Shown: positions 8,814 through 19,016 of the stretch, piece after piece
Position numbering within the stretch: position 1 is the first letter of the stretch
Layout of the letters: every line of letters starts with the position of its first letter
Source: Sinomonas susongensis
Lineage (GTDB): Bacteria; Actinomycetota; Actinomycetes; Actinomycetales; Micrococcaceae
Length of the DNA stretch: 64,000 nt
NCBI RefSeq assembly: GCF_005877005.1
Contig: NZ_SSNH01000010.1
Coordinates: 59,507-123,506 of the forward strand
Reading direction: 5' to 3'
Position numbers and translations under genes: made by a program
Notes under the pieces: generated by a model
Told to the model about the DNA's origin: nothing
The model's database searches: none
Seen by the model: the letters and a program-made list of their open reading frames with translations, nothing else

Positions 8814-8932
8814 GCATCGAATCTCGCAGGCTGGAGGCCCAGGCGGTCGCCGAGAACAGCTCGATGTGGATAACCCGCGAGGCGATCCGTGCCACGTAGC
8901 TCACGGGCCACGGTCACGAGCCCTACGGGAAC

Positions 8933-8987
8933 CGCCGAAACCACCTGATAGCGGCGGGGGTTTCGGCGGCCCGCCGGGGTTTCGTCG
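8933..8987 (+). repeat. 55-bp hairpin repeat, copy 2
   Basis: Second copy of the element at 7829-7883, in the same orientation, about 120 bp upstream of the start of the enclosed minus-strand gene. The internal arms are 8934-8942 and 8959-8967. Confidence 0.8.
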
Positions 8988-9062
8988 CAGAGATGCGGAT
9001 CGGCGTGGGGCGTGGGCTAAGGTCGATGGAAACTGATTCGTTCACTACGGGCAGGGGGAGCT

Positions 9063-9962
9063 ATGCGCGCAGAATCACCCGCCGTCGGGCTCATGGGTCC
9101 ACTCGAGCTCCTCTTCACAGGCACGGTCTGGGCCGAGGGGCCCGTGTGGGTCCCTTCGTCCCAGACCGTCCGCTGGAGCGACATCCCGAACGATCGGATC
9201 CTCGAGTTCGACCCGGCCACGGGGGCGACCCGGGAGTACGCGACGAACGTCGAGTTCACCAACGGCCGCACGCTCGACGTCGACGGGAGCGTCGTGCAGT
9301 GCAGCCACGGGCGGCGTCGCGTTGAGCGGGACGACGACGGCGAGGTGAGCGCCGTCGTCGACTCGTTCGAGGGGCGACGCCTCAACTCGCCGAACGACGT
9401 CGTCGTCGCCCGAGACGGCACGATCTGGTTCACCGACCCGCCGTACGGCATCCTCCCCGGCACGAACGAGGGCCACGAGGGGGAGCAGGAGTACGGCGGC
9501 TGCTACGTGTTCCGCTGCGGGCACGGGGGCGAGGGCCTCACCCCCGTGGTGACTGACCTCGTGCACCCGAACGGCCTCGCGTTCTCGCCGGACGAGTCCC
9601 TTCTCTACGTCGCCGACACCGCGGGCCTCCGCCACAGCGTGCCGTTCCGCATCGCCGTCTACGACGTCGTCGAGGGGGCCTGCCGCAACGGCCGGACGTT
9701 CGTGGACCTTGACGACGCTCACCCGTCGGACGGATTCAGGGTCGACGTCGAGGGGCGCGTCTGGACCTCGGCGGGGCCGTCGGTGCGTGTCTATTCGCCC
9801 GAGGGCGCGCTCCTCGCCGAAACGGAGCTGCCCGAGACGGTCTCCAACGTCTGCTTCGGCGGCCCGGACGGGCAGGACCTGTACATCACCGCCACGTCGG
9901 GCCTCTACCGCCTGCGCACCGCCACCCGTGACGCTGCGCAGCGGTCCGGCGCCGGGGCCTGA
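9063..9962 (+). CDS. SMP-30/gluconolactonase/LRE family protein
   Basis: A 299-residue six-bladed beta-propeller of the SMP-30/gluconolactonase family, predicted to hydrolyse sugar lactones with one divalent metal. The expected metal ligands are visible: Glu in VWAEGPVW, Asn in RLNSPNDVVVARDG, Asn in HPNGLAFSPDE and Asp in PSDGFRVDVEG. GGGGAG is 5 nt before the ATG. It stands alone between the repeat element and an MFS gene on the other strand. The sugar substrate is unknown. Confidence 0.9.
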   Translation: MRAESPAVGLMGPLELLFTGTVWAEGPVWVPSSQTVRWSDIPNDRILEFDPATGATREYATNVEFTNGRTLDVDGSVVQCSHGRRRVERDDDGEVSAVVDSFEGRRLNSPNDVVVARDGTIWFTDPPYGILPGTNEGHEGEQEYGGCYVFRCGHGGEGLTPVVTDLVHPNGLAFSPDESLLYVADTAGLRHSVPFRIAVYDVVEGACRNGRTFVDLDDAHPSDGFRVDVEGRVWTSAGPSVRVYSPEGALLAETELPETVSNVCFGGPDGQDLYITATSGLYRLRTATRDAAQRSGAGA

Positions 9963-10001
9963 GCCCTACGGCGGCCGGGGCCGGCGCCGAGTCCGGTCGG
10001 C

Positions 10002-11204
10002 CTAGCCGACGTTGGCGTGCTCGTCGCGGCGAGGCACTAGCGGTATCGCGGCGAGCGGTGCGGCGGCGACGAGGCAGAAGGCGAGCGGGTACCCGAGGGC
10101 CGCGACCAGGGCGCCGACAGCCGGTCCCACGCCCGACGCCGCGATGAACTGCCCCGTGTTCTGTGCGCCGAGCGCCTTGCCGGACCAGCGCGGCCCCGCC
10201 GCCTCCGCGACTGACGTGAACGCGAGGCCGTTGTCCGCCACGCTGACGACCGTCGCGACCATGAACGCCGCGATCGCCGCGGCACGCAGGGAGGCGAGGT
10301 CGGTCGCGGCCGCCAGGGCCATGGTGGCGGCGGCCGCAACCGCGACCCAGCGGAGGAGCCGCACCCGGCTTCCGAGCCGGTCGCTCCACACGCCGACCGC
10401 GATCCGCCCGAACGCCCCCACGACCTGTGCGATGCTCACGACCGCCCCGGCGGAGACGCTGTCGAGCCTGACGTCGGCGATGAGCCACACGAGCCCGAAG
10501 GTCGAGAGCGTGAACTGGGGAACGACGAGGAGCACCGAGACGGCGTGGATGCGCCACAGAAAGGAGCCCGTCCGGTACGGGTTGGGTGGGTCACCGGGCT
10601 CGGTTCGGCCTGAGGGCCGGGGCGGATTCGCGAGGCCCACCGCGCACAGGATGGCGAGCGCGGCGTTGAACACGAGCGGGAGGACGAGGGCCGCACCTGG
10701 CCCGTGTGCCGCGGCGATCCATGGCACGGTGAGCGCAGCCACGGTCACGCCGAGCGGCTGGGCCATCTGCCGGATCCCCATCGCCAGCCCGCGGCGGTTC
10801 CGCGGGAACCAGCCGACGACGACGCGGCCGCTCGCGGCGTTGCTGCTCGCCGCTGCCGCTCCCCCGAGGAGGCCGAAGACCCCGAGAGCGGTGTAGCCGG
10901 GGACGGCGACTGCGCCGACTGCGGCGAGGGCGGTCAGCGCGAGCCCCGCGGAGATCACCCATCGTTCGCCGATGCGGTCCGCGAGGGCGCCCCATGCGAT
11001 GAGGGTGAGGACCATGCCGACGGTCGGGGCCGCCGCGAGGAGCCCCGCCTGCGCGAGTGGCATGCCGCGTTCGGAGTGGAGCACCGGGATGAGGAAGGCG
11101 GGCGCACTCACGAAGGCGGTCCCCGCCGTCTGCGCCCCGACGCCCAGCGCGAGCATGCGCCACGCCGTCGCGTTCGTCGTCGCCCGATCTGCTTTGCTCT
11201 CCAC
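10002..11204 (-). CDS. MFS transporter
   Basis: A 400-residue permease with 12 predicted membrane segments. The loop between segments 2 and 3 is WGALADRIGERWV, matching the MFS G-x-x-x-D-R/K motif, and its second-half counterpart is VGVWSDRLGSRVRLLR. It resembles the CynX/NarK-like and Arthrobacter anion/metabolite permeases more than drug exporters, but the substrate is open. The GTG at 11204 has AAGGGG about 10 nt upstream. It converges on the lactonase gene with 39 bp between stops. Confidence 0.85.
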   Translation of the reverse strand: MESKADRATTNATAWRMLALGVGAQTAGTAFVSAPAFLIPVLHSERGMPLAQAGLLAAAPTVGMVLTLIAWGALADRIGERWVISAGLALTALAAVGAVAVPGYTALGVFGLLGGAAAASSNAASGRVVVGWFPRNRRGLAMGIRQMAQPLGVTVAALTVPWIAAAHGPGAALVLPLVFNAALAILCAVGLANPPRPSGRTEPGDPPNPYRTGSFLWRIHAVSVLLVVPQFTLSTFGLVWLIADVRLDSVSAGAVVSIAQVVGAFGRIAVGVWSDRLGSRVRLLRWVAVAAAATMALAAATDLASLRAAAIAAFMVATVVSVADNGLAFTSVAEAAGPRWSGKALGAQNTGQFIAASGVGPAVGALVAALGYPLAFCLVAAAPLAAIPLVPRRDEHANVG

Positions 11205-11283
11205 GCTGCCGTGCCCCTTCCGTCACGGTCATCGTGCTCCAGAGTCCACGTAGTGAGCACTTTTGTCTCACACAGTGGAACGG

Positions 11284-12969
<1,686 letters not shown>

Positions 12970-12972
12970 TCT

Positions 12973-13227
12973 CTACTCCCGGAGTCTTCCGGCCAGGCCG
13001 TCGATGACGGGCTGGCGGCCAAGTTCGACGTGTGCTGCAGCCAATGATTCGGCGAGCTGGGCCCGGCCGGCGAGGATGGCCTCCTTGGCGAGCGTGAGCT
13101 GGCGGACGACGGCGCCCCGCCGCGGCGCGGCGACGATGAAGCCGTCCTGCTCGAGCCGGTGCAGGGCGTCGCGCACGGGGATCCGCGACACGCGGTGCTC
13201 GGGGGCAGCCTGCACGGGGGTCTCCAT
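12973..13227 (-). pseudogene. truncated GntR-family regulator
   Basis: An 84-residue frame keeps only the recognition helix and wing of a GntR domain: [32 protein letters not shown]. The first helices of the DNA-binding domain and the whole effector domain are missing; the rest ([24 protein letters not shown]) matches no FCD or UTRA pattern I can see. It ends 3 nt before ubiB. The frame stays open upstream to 13272. Most likely a remnant; a short functional DNA-binding peptide cannot be excluded. Confidence 0.65.
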
Positions 13228-13336
13228 GATGGAGACAATACGCGACGGCGCACCTTTGCCACGACGGCGCACCTTTGATGCGGAAGCGGACGACTATGCG
13301 CGGTGAAACGTGCGCCCTCGTAGGAAGCTTGCGCCT

Positions 13337-13576
13337 TCACCTTGTGCGGGGAGGGGCTCCGCGACGAAACCAGTAGCGCTCAGGCATGAAGAACCAGAAG
13401 AGGAACACGACGGCTAGGAGCATGAGGCTGAATGGACCTGGCTGAGGACCTGATTCCCCAGTGAGAAGCCAAAGCAGCCATTGAGCCGACCAGAGGCCTC
13501 CGACAAAGGCGACGTAGGTAAATGCCCTGCCCGCGATCGTTCGGGGTGTTTTCGCGTCGCGGAGGTGGATAGTCAC
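13337..13576 (-). CDS. small two-TM membrane protein, unknown
   Basis: 79 residues with two hydrophobic stretches (about 18-38 and 48-64) and a basic C-terminus (RYWFRRGAPPRTR). The GTG at 13576 is well supported by AAGGAG six nt upstream, which overlaps the stop of the preceding gene, so the two are translationally coupled. Composition is lower in GC than the flanks. I do not recognise the family. The tight coupling suggests it works with the 13588-14001 product. Confidence 0.6.
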   Translation of the reverse strand: MTIHLRDAKTPRTIAGRAFTYVAFVGGLWSAQWLLWLLTGESGPQPGPFSLMLLAVVFLFWFFMPERYWFRRGAPPRTR

Positions 13577-13587
13577 GATGCGCTCCT

Positions 13588-14001
13588 TTACCTCCCCTGG
13601 GCATCGCGGGCGACCGAGAAGGCCCTGCCTTTGATCGCCTTCACGAAGGCGCGAGCCTGCTCGTCCGTGAGAAGGGCCGCTAGCCCTTCTATTCCCCCGG
13701 CTTCTGGCGAACCGGCTTGAGCCGTAAGGAAAGAGGTGAACTCGGGGCTGCCCTTCAGGGTTTTCAATCGACGATTGAATCCTGAGGGGTCATCCCGATT
13801 TGCGTCTTGGATGATCTGTTTGATCGGTCGGCCCTCAGGGGCATCGAGTGACTCTTGATCCACAGCCGGGCTGGTGGCAATGCTCGCGCGAGCCACGGTA
13901 GTGCTGGTAACAGACCGAATTGCAGATGGCTCAAAGATAAAAGGCACCTTTGGGCCTACGTGGTGGGTTACCGCCGGCTCTGCGTGGGCACGGCACGACA
14001 C
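13588..14001 (-). CDS. unknown protein, likely acquired, upstream partner of the 2-TM protein
   Basis: About 137 residues from the GTG at 14001; alternatives are GTG 13947 (119 residues) and an ATG at 14100 that would run antisense through the LacI remnant. The C-terminal half is distinctive and protein-like (APEGRPIKQIIQDANRDDP, RRLKTLKGSPEFTSFL, LLTDEQARAFVKAIKGRAFS). The region is visibly poorer in GC than its neighbours. No family recognised. It sits where the N-terminal coding part of the LacI gene should have been, so it probably arrived with the event that destroyed that gene. Confidence 0.5.
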   Translation of the reverse strand: MSCRAHAEPAVTHHVGPKVPFIFEPSAIRSVTSTTVARASIATSPAVDQESLDAPEGRPIKQIIQDANRDDPSGFNRRLKTLKGSPEFTSFLTAQAGSPEAGGIEGLAALLTDEQARAFVKAIKGRAFSVARDAQGR

Positions 14002-14142
14002 GTGCCCCTCACCTCGGTTCGTCAGCCTCGGGAGGAGATCGGGGCAATGGCGGTGCGAATCATCGAAGAAGAACGCCTCGAGGGAAAGGAACAGCGTCAT
14101 ATCCGCCTCTACCCCGAGCTCGTCATCAGGGCTTCCTCCTGA
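14002..14142 (+). pseudogene. C-terminal remnant of a LacI-family repressor
   Basis: The frame from 14002 reads VPLTSVRQPREEIGAMAVRI and then HIRLYPELVIRASS before the stop. This is the standard end of LacI/GalR repressors (…SVRQP..EIG..A…..L.PELVVRESS). Only about 46 of the usual 330 residues remain; the similarity ends abruptly near 14000, where lower-GC DNA begins. It lies 125 bp upstream of the GH3 gene and in the same orientation, so it was probably the repressor of that operon. Confidence 0.8.
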
Positions 14143-14177
14143 GGTGAGCGCGGGTGTCCTTGAGCGACTGCGACGAA

Positions 14178-14214
14178 GCCGGTCGACAAGGCCGGCTTGC
14201 CGGTTGTGACCGGC
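14178..14214 (+). terminator. inverted repeat between the LacI remnant and the GH3 gene
   Basis: Arms GCCGGTC (14178-14184) and GACCGGC (14208-14214) with further pairing inside. It could be the old LacI terminator or an operator for the GH3 operon. Confidence 0.35.
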
Positions 14215-14267
14215 GTCATATCCTAGCTTGGACGAGCAGGTGAGACCCGCGACCGAAAGGCCTTCCC

Positions 14268-16778
14268 ATGACCGACCTCATTGACGAGCGCGAGTCCGAG
14301 AACCAGCCCGGCGAGGAAGCCCTCCGGGAGCGCGTGAGCCGCCTGAGCCTCGAGGAGAAGGTCCGCCTCCTCACGGGAAGCTCGTTCTGGTCCATCGAGG
14401 CGGAGCCGAAGGTCGGGTTCCGCCGCTTCGTCGTCTCGGATGGACCCGTCGGCGTCCGCGGCGAGACCTGGGACGACCGTGACTGGTCTGCCAACGGGCC
14501 CTCGCCCACCGCCATCGCGGCCACGTGGGACCCCGAACTCGTCAGCCGGATCGGCCACGCGATGGGAGCCGAGGCCCGCCGGAAGGGCGTCGACGTCATC
14601 CTCGCCCCGACCGTGAACCTGCACCGGACCCCCGTCGGCGGGCGCCACTTCGAGTGCTACTCGGAGGATCCCGTGCTGACGGGGGCAATTGGTGCGGCCT
14701 GGGTACGCGGCGTGCAAGCCCAGGGCGTGGGAACGTGCGTCAAGCACTTCGTCGCAAACGACCAGGAGACCGAGCGCATGGGCGTCGACAACGTCGTCGA
14801 CGAGCGCACTCTCCGCGAGCTCTACCTCGCGCCGTTCGAGGGCATCGAGCGCGAGGCGAAGCCGTGGTCGTACATGGCCGCCTACAACAAGGTCAACGGA
14901 ACCCCGATGACGGAGTCCCCTCTCCTCGACGAGGTCCTGAAGGGCGAATGGGGCTCGGACGCCGTCGTCATCTCCGACTGGTTCGCCGCCCGCTCGACCG
15001 TCGAATCCGCGAACGCCGGCCTCGACCTCGTAATGCCGGGCCCGGACTCGCCCTGGGGGCAGGCCCTTGTCGACGCCGTGCGCGGTGGCGAGGTCGAGGA
15101 GTCGAAGATCGACGAGAAGCTCGTCCGCCTCCTGCGCCTCGCCTCGCGGACGGGTGCGCTCGAGGGCTTCGAAGCCCGCGAGGCCGAGCCCGTCGCCGAG
15201 GAGCAGATGGACGCGCTCCTCCGCGAAGCGGCAGCGGCCGGCTTTGTGCTCGTGAAGAACGAAAGCGCCGCGGCGGACCGCCCGGGCCGTGACCCCGTCC
15301 TCCCGCTTTCCGGCGTGAGCTCGCTCGCCGTCATCGGACCCAACGCGGTGCGCGGCCGGATCGCCGGCGGCGGCTCGGCTTCCGTCATGCCGAAGCACGT
15401 CGTCCATCCCGCCGAGGCGCTGGCCGCGGCCCTGCCGGGCGCCACCGTGCGGACGGCCCGCGGCGCCCGGTCCACCGATCGCGTCGGCATCCTCGAGGGG
15501 GCCGAGGCCCAGCTCCCCGACGGCTCGGGGAACGGGATGCTCGTCGAGTTCCTCGACGCCGACGGGGCCGTACTGGGAAGCGAGCAGCGGCGCATCGGGC
15601 AATTCGTGTGGATGGGCGACTTCGCTCCCGGCATCCCCGCGGACCGGGTAGCCGCGGTGCGGACGACGACGCGCGTCACCGCCGCGGCCTCCGGCACCCA
15701 CCGGTTGGGCGCGTCCGGGGTCGGTCACATCACCGTCGCCCTCGACGGGGAGGTTGTCGCCGACGAGGAGGTGCGGCTCCGCGAGGGCGCCGACATCGTC
15801 GAGGGCCTCATGCTGCCACCGCAGCTCCTCGCCGAGCGCGGCCTCGAGGAGGGTGAGTCCGTCCTCCTGACGACGACGTTCTCCGCCGTCCCGGATCCCG
15901 CCACCGGCGCGCACTTCTGGGCCACCCTCGTCAACGCGGATGGCCCCCACGGGACGGACGACGAGGAGATCGCCGCCGCCGTCGAGCTCGCGCGCTCCTC
16001 GGATGCCGCCGTCGTCGTCGTCGGTACGACCGAGGAGGTCGAGTCCGAGGGCTACGACCGTGAGTCCCTGGCCCTCCCCGGGCGGCAGGACGAGCTCGTA
16101 GAGGCCGTCCTCGAGGCGAATCCGAACACGGTCGTCGTTGTCAACGCGGGTGCGCCCGTCCTGATGCCGTGGCTGGGGAAGGCGAAGGCCGTGCTTCTCG
16201 TGTGGTTCCCGGGCCAGCAGATGGGGACCGCGCTCGCGGACGTCCTGACAGGCGCCGTCGAACCTGGCGGCCACGTGCCCACGACGTGGCCCGCCCCAGA
16301 CGGCGTCGTGCAGCCCGAGAACATCCCGGTGGACGGCACCGTTCGCTACGACGAGGGCCTGAACATCGGCTACAAGGCCTACCTCGAGCACGGGATCGAA
16401 CCCGCTGTGCCCTTCGGCCACGGCCTCGGCTACACGTCCTGGGCCCTCTCGGAGGCAGAGGTGTCGGGAGACGGAGAGGCAGTGAGCGTGACCGTCGCGA
16501 ACACGGGCGACCGCACCGGCGCACACGTCGTCCAGGTCTACGTCTCGCGGCCGGACTCCGCCGTGGAACGCCCCGCTGCGTGGCTCGCCGCGTTCGCAAA
16601 GGTGACGCTCGGGGCGGGTGAGACGCGGCGCCTCGAGATCCCTCTCCCGCGGCGGGCCTTCGAGCACTGGGACACCGATGCCCACGACTGGGCCGTCGAG
16701 CCGGGCGAATTCGTCGTCGAGGCAGGGCCGTCCATCGCCGAGCGGACCCGAGCGGGGGTCGTGGAGCGCGGACGCTAG
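14268..16778 (+). CDS. glycoside hydrolase family 3 beta-glucosidase
   Basis: An 836-residue enzyme without a signal peptide, so probably cytoplasmic. Domain order: GH3 barrel (about 15-300) with the substrate block KHFVANDQETERM and nucleophile Asp237 in VISDW; alpha/beta sandwich (about 310-700); an inserted PA14-like domain (about 420-560, with AASGTHRLGASGVGHITVAL); and a C-terminal fibronectin III-like domain (VTVANTGDRTGAHVVQVYV). This is the architecture of BglX/KmBglI-type beta-glucosidases. The next gene is an MFS sugar permease. A LacI remnant upstream suggests its repressor is lost. GAAAGG is 8 nt before the ATG. Confidence 0.95.
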   Translation: MTDLIDERESENQPGEEALRERVSRLSLEEKVRLLTGSSFWSIEAEPKVGFRRFVVSDGPVGVRGETWDDRDWSANGPSPTAIAATWDPELVSRIGHAMGAEARRKGVDVILAPTVNLHRTPVGGRHFECYSEDPVLTGAIGAAWVRGVQAQGVGTCVKHFVANDQETERMGVDNVVDERTLRELYLAPFEGIEREAKPWSYMAAYNKVNGTPMTESPLLDEVLKGEWGSDAVVISDWFAARSTVESANAGLDLVMPGPDSPWGQALVDAVRGGEVEESKIDEKLVRLLRLASRTGALEGFEAREAEPVAEEQMDALLREAAAAGFVLVKNESAAADRPGRDPVLPLSGVSSLAVIGPNAVRGRIAGGGSASVMPKHVVHPAEALAAALPGATVRTARGARSTDRVGILEGAEAQLPDGSGNGMLVEFLDADGAVLGSEQRRIGQFVWMGDFAPGIPADRVAAVRTTTRVTAAASGTHRLGASGVGHITVALDGEVVADEEVRLREGADIVEGLMLPPQLLAERGLEEGESVLLTTTFSAVPDPATGAHFWATLVNADGPHGTDDEEIAAAVELARSSDAAVVVVGTTEEVESEGYDRESLALPGRQDELVEAVLEANPNTVVVVNAGAPVLMPWLGKAKAVLLVWFPGQQMGTALADVLTGAVEPGGHVPTTWPAPDGVVQPENIPVDGTVRYDEGLNIGYKAYLEHGIEPAVPFGHGLGYTSWALSEAEVSGDGEAVSVTVANTGDRTGAHVVQVYVSRPDSAVERPAAWLAAFAKVTLGAGETRRLEIPLPRRAFEHWDTDAHDWAVEPGEFVVEAGPSIAERTRAGVVERGR

Positions 16779-16892
16779 GGGTCACGGCTGACGCACCGAG
16801 GTGCTGGGGCGGGAACCGCGGCATTCTCGGATTACCCTGAGTCCGGATGCCGCCTCCCGCCCGAGGGGGCCACGATCGCCCGGGAGCCACGC

Positions 16893-18170
16893 ATGAGTGC
16901 AGACGCCTCGCCCCAGCCTGTTCCCCAGTCCGCGCTCGCCGAGCCCGTCCAGCGCGTCGGCCCGCTCTGGATCACGGGCCTCGTGCTCGTCAACGTCGGG
17001 GTCAACGCCGCGTTCTTCGGCCCCATCCAGGTCCTCCTCGGGCTGCAGGCGCAGGCCTTCGACGCGAGCCAGAAGGAAGCAATCCTCGCGCTCGTCACGG
17101 GCGCCGGTGCGGCCGTCTCGCTCGTGGCAAACCCGCTCTTCGGTGCGTTCTCAGACCGCACATGGAGCCGCTTCGGCCGGCGTCGCCCGTGGGTCTTCAT
17201 GGGCGCGCTTCTCGGGGCCATCGCCCTCGTGGCCCTCGCGGGGGCGCCCAACGTCGCTGCGGCAACAGCCCTGTGGTGCCTTGTCCAGGCGGGCTGCAAC
17301 GGCGCCTACGCCGCGGTCACGGCGGCCATCCCGGACCGGGCGCCCGTCGAGCAGCGCGGCATCGTCGGCGGCCTTGCCGCGATGGGCCAGACGGCGGGGA
17401 TCCTCCTCGGCGCGGTGATCGCCGCCGTCGTCTCCGGGAGCTTCGCCCTCGGCTACGTGATCTGCGGCGTCGCACTCATAGCGGGGGTCGTCCTCTACCT
17501 CACGACGGCGGCCGACGATCCCCTTCCGCGTGCAGCGGTTCCCCCCTTCTCCCTGGGCCGCTTCTTCGCGTCATTCTGGGTCAGCCCCGCACGGTACCCA
17601 GACTTCGGGTGGGCCTGGCTCACCCGCCTCCTGGTGAACGTGGGCAACCACATGGTGACGCTCTATCTCCTCTTCTTCCTCGGCGACGCGGTGCGGCTCA
17701 AGCAGACGCAGGGCATCGAGCCGGCGACCGGCGTCCTGATCCTCACCGGCCTCTACGCCGTGTTCGTCATCATCACGAGCGTCATCGGCGGGAAGCTCTC
17801 CGACCGGCTGGGCCGGCGCAAGCCGCTTGTCATCGGGTCGTCGGTCATCATCGCCATCGCGTCCCTCACGATCGGCTTCTTCCCCGTGTGGCCCGGGGCG
17901 ATCGTGGGTGCGTGCGTGCTCGGAATCGGCTTCGGCACGTATCTCGCGGTCGACTTCGCGCTCATCACCCAAGTCCTCCCGACGGCCCGCGACCGAGGCA
18001 AGGATCTCGGCGTCATCAACATCGCCAACTCGCTCCCGCAGGTCATTGCGCCCCTCATTGCCTACCCGTTCGTCACCTACTGGGGCGGGTACATTTCGCT
18101 CTACGTGGCCGCGGCCGTGATCGGGCTGCTGGGGGCCGTGTTCGTGACCCGCATCCGCAGCGTGGACTGA
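16893..18170 (+). CDS. MFS sugar permease (partner of the beta-glucosidase)
   Basis: A 425-residue permease with 12 hydrophobic segments. Loop motifs FGAFSDRTWSRFGRRRPW and GKLSDRLGRRKPL are the duplicated MFS signature; the R-F-G-R-R-R-P-W form is typical of sugar permeases related to the GPH/SLC45 groups. It follows the GH3 gene by 114 bp in the same direction, so uptake of a beta-glucoside followed by intracellular hydrolysis is the likely route (inference). GGGAGC lies before the ATG. Confidence 0.88.
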   Translation: MSADASPQPVPQSALAEPVQRVGPLWITGLVLVNVGVNAAFFGPIQVLLGLQAQAFDASQKEAILALVTGAGAAVSLVANPLFGAFSDRTWSRFGRRRPWVFMGALLGAIALVALAGAPNVAAATALWCLVQAGCNGAYAAVTAAIPDRAPVEQRGIVGGLAAMGQTAGILLGAVIAAVVSGSFALGYVICGVALIAGVVLYLTTAADDPLPRAAVPPFSLGRFFASFWVSPARYPDFGWAWLTRLLVNVGNHMVTLYLLFFLGDAVRLKQTQGIEPATGVLILTGLYAVFVIITSVIGGKLSDRLGRRKPLVIGSSVIIAIASLTIGFFPVWPGAIVGACVLGIGFGTYLAVDFALITQVLPTARDRGKDLGVINIANSLPQVIAPLIAYPFVTYWGGYISLYVAAAVIGLLGAVFVTRIRSVD

Positions 18171-18323
18171 CGGGCTCGGCGCAGACCAGACGGCCCGGAG
18201 GGCCTCGCCTTCAGGCCGATCGGGCTCGCGCGCTATAGTTGATGAGACCCATCGCGCCACGAGCCAGGGCGCAGCCATGGGTTCGGACCGTGCCGGACAA
18301 CCGCCGGAAAGAGGCTTCTGCGA

Positions 18324-18941
18324 GTGCTCGAACTGCCCAAGGACCTGGTGTCGATGGAGGCTCCACCGACCACACCTCGCCTGGCCGAGCGTTACAGCAG
18401 ACTGCTCGAAGCCGCTGCCGAGTTCGCCCGTCTCGAATATCCAGAGGTGGAGGTGTCCGCGGTCGCCACCCGTGCCGGTGTCTCACTCAGCACGGCCTAC
18501 CGCTACTTCCCGTCGAGCGCCCATCTCCTGCTCGCGCTGCACCGCCGCCAGCTCCTCGAACTCCGCGAACGCGTCGAGGTCCGGGCCAAGAACGCGCGAG
18601 GCCGCGGGCCCGAGGAGCGTTCGAGGCAGCTCGCGGGCGCAGCCATCGAGCTGCTCCAGATGCGGCTCTCGCAGCCGGCGGTCAACAGCTGCCTCGACGA
18701 GCTCGTCGTTCCCGCGGACCACGAGCTCGCCCGCATGATCGGCGAGGTCGACGAGCTCTCGTGGTCCGTCCTCGGCCGTCTCGGGGGTGGGGCCGCGCGG
18801 GGCAGGAGCATCGTCCTCATGGTGTCCGGGCTCGTCTCGGGAATCCGCACGGGCCGCCTCCTGCCCTACGAGGCGGAGCAGCAGCTCAAGGATGCGTGCG
18901 CCCTCCTCGAGTCGAGGCCGTCCGCCGCGCGGCTCGCCTGA
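18324..18941 (+). CDS. TetR-family transcriptional regulator
   Basis: 205 residues. The N-terminal helix-turn-helix reads VEVSAVATRAGVSLSTAYRYFPSSAHLLLALHRRQ, a clear TetR signature resembling the KstR-like branch. The C-terminal ligand domain is not diagnostic. The start is GTG 18324 with GAAAGAGG upstream; an in-frame ATG at 18354 is possible. A TATAGT box at 18233-18238 lies about 85 bp upstream and may be its promoter. The target is unknown; the neighbours do not suggest one. Confidence 0.88.
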   Translation: MLELPKDLVSMEAPPTTPRLAERYSRLLEAAAEFARLEYPEVEVSAVATRAGVSLSTAYRYFPSSAHLLLALHRRQLLELRERVEVRAKNARGRGPEERSRQLAGAAIELLQMRLSQPAVNSCLDELVVPADHELARMIGEVDELSWSVLGRLGGGAARGRSIVLMVSGLVSGIRTGRLLPYEAEQQLKDACALLESRPSAARLA

Positions 18942-19002
18942 TCGCGCCTGGGCTCGAGCCGCAGGCTGCGCCCGAGTCTTCGCTGCGGGATCGGGCTCCC
19001 GC

Positions 19003-19008
19003 TAGGCT
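19003..19008 (+). promoter_or_regulatory. -10-like box of the DUF456 gene
   Basis: TAGGCT, 8 nt before the GTG at 19017; fits a leaderless transcript. Confidence 0.4.
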
Positions 19009-19016
19009 GGGGTCCC

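Noticed and set aside
7829..8987. Repeats around the AbiEi-like gene as a CRISPR array
   Set aside because: There are only two copies, about 1.1 kb apart, with a coding gene between them and no cas genes.
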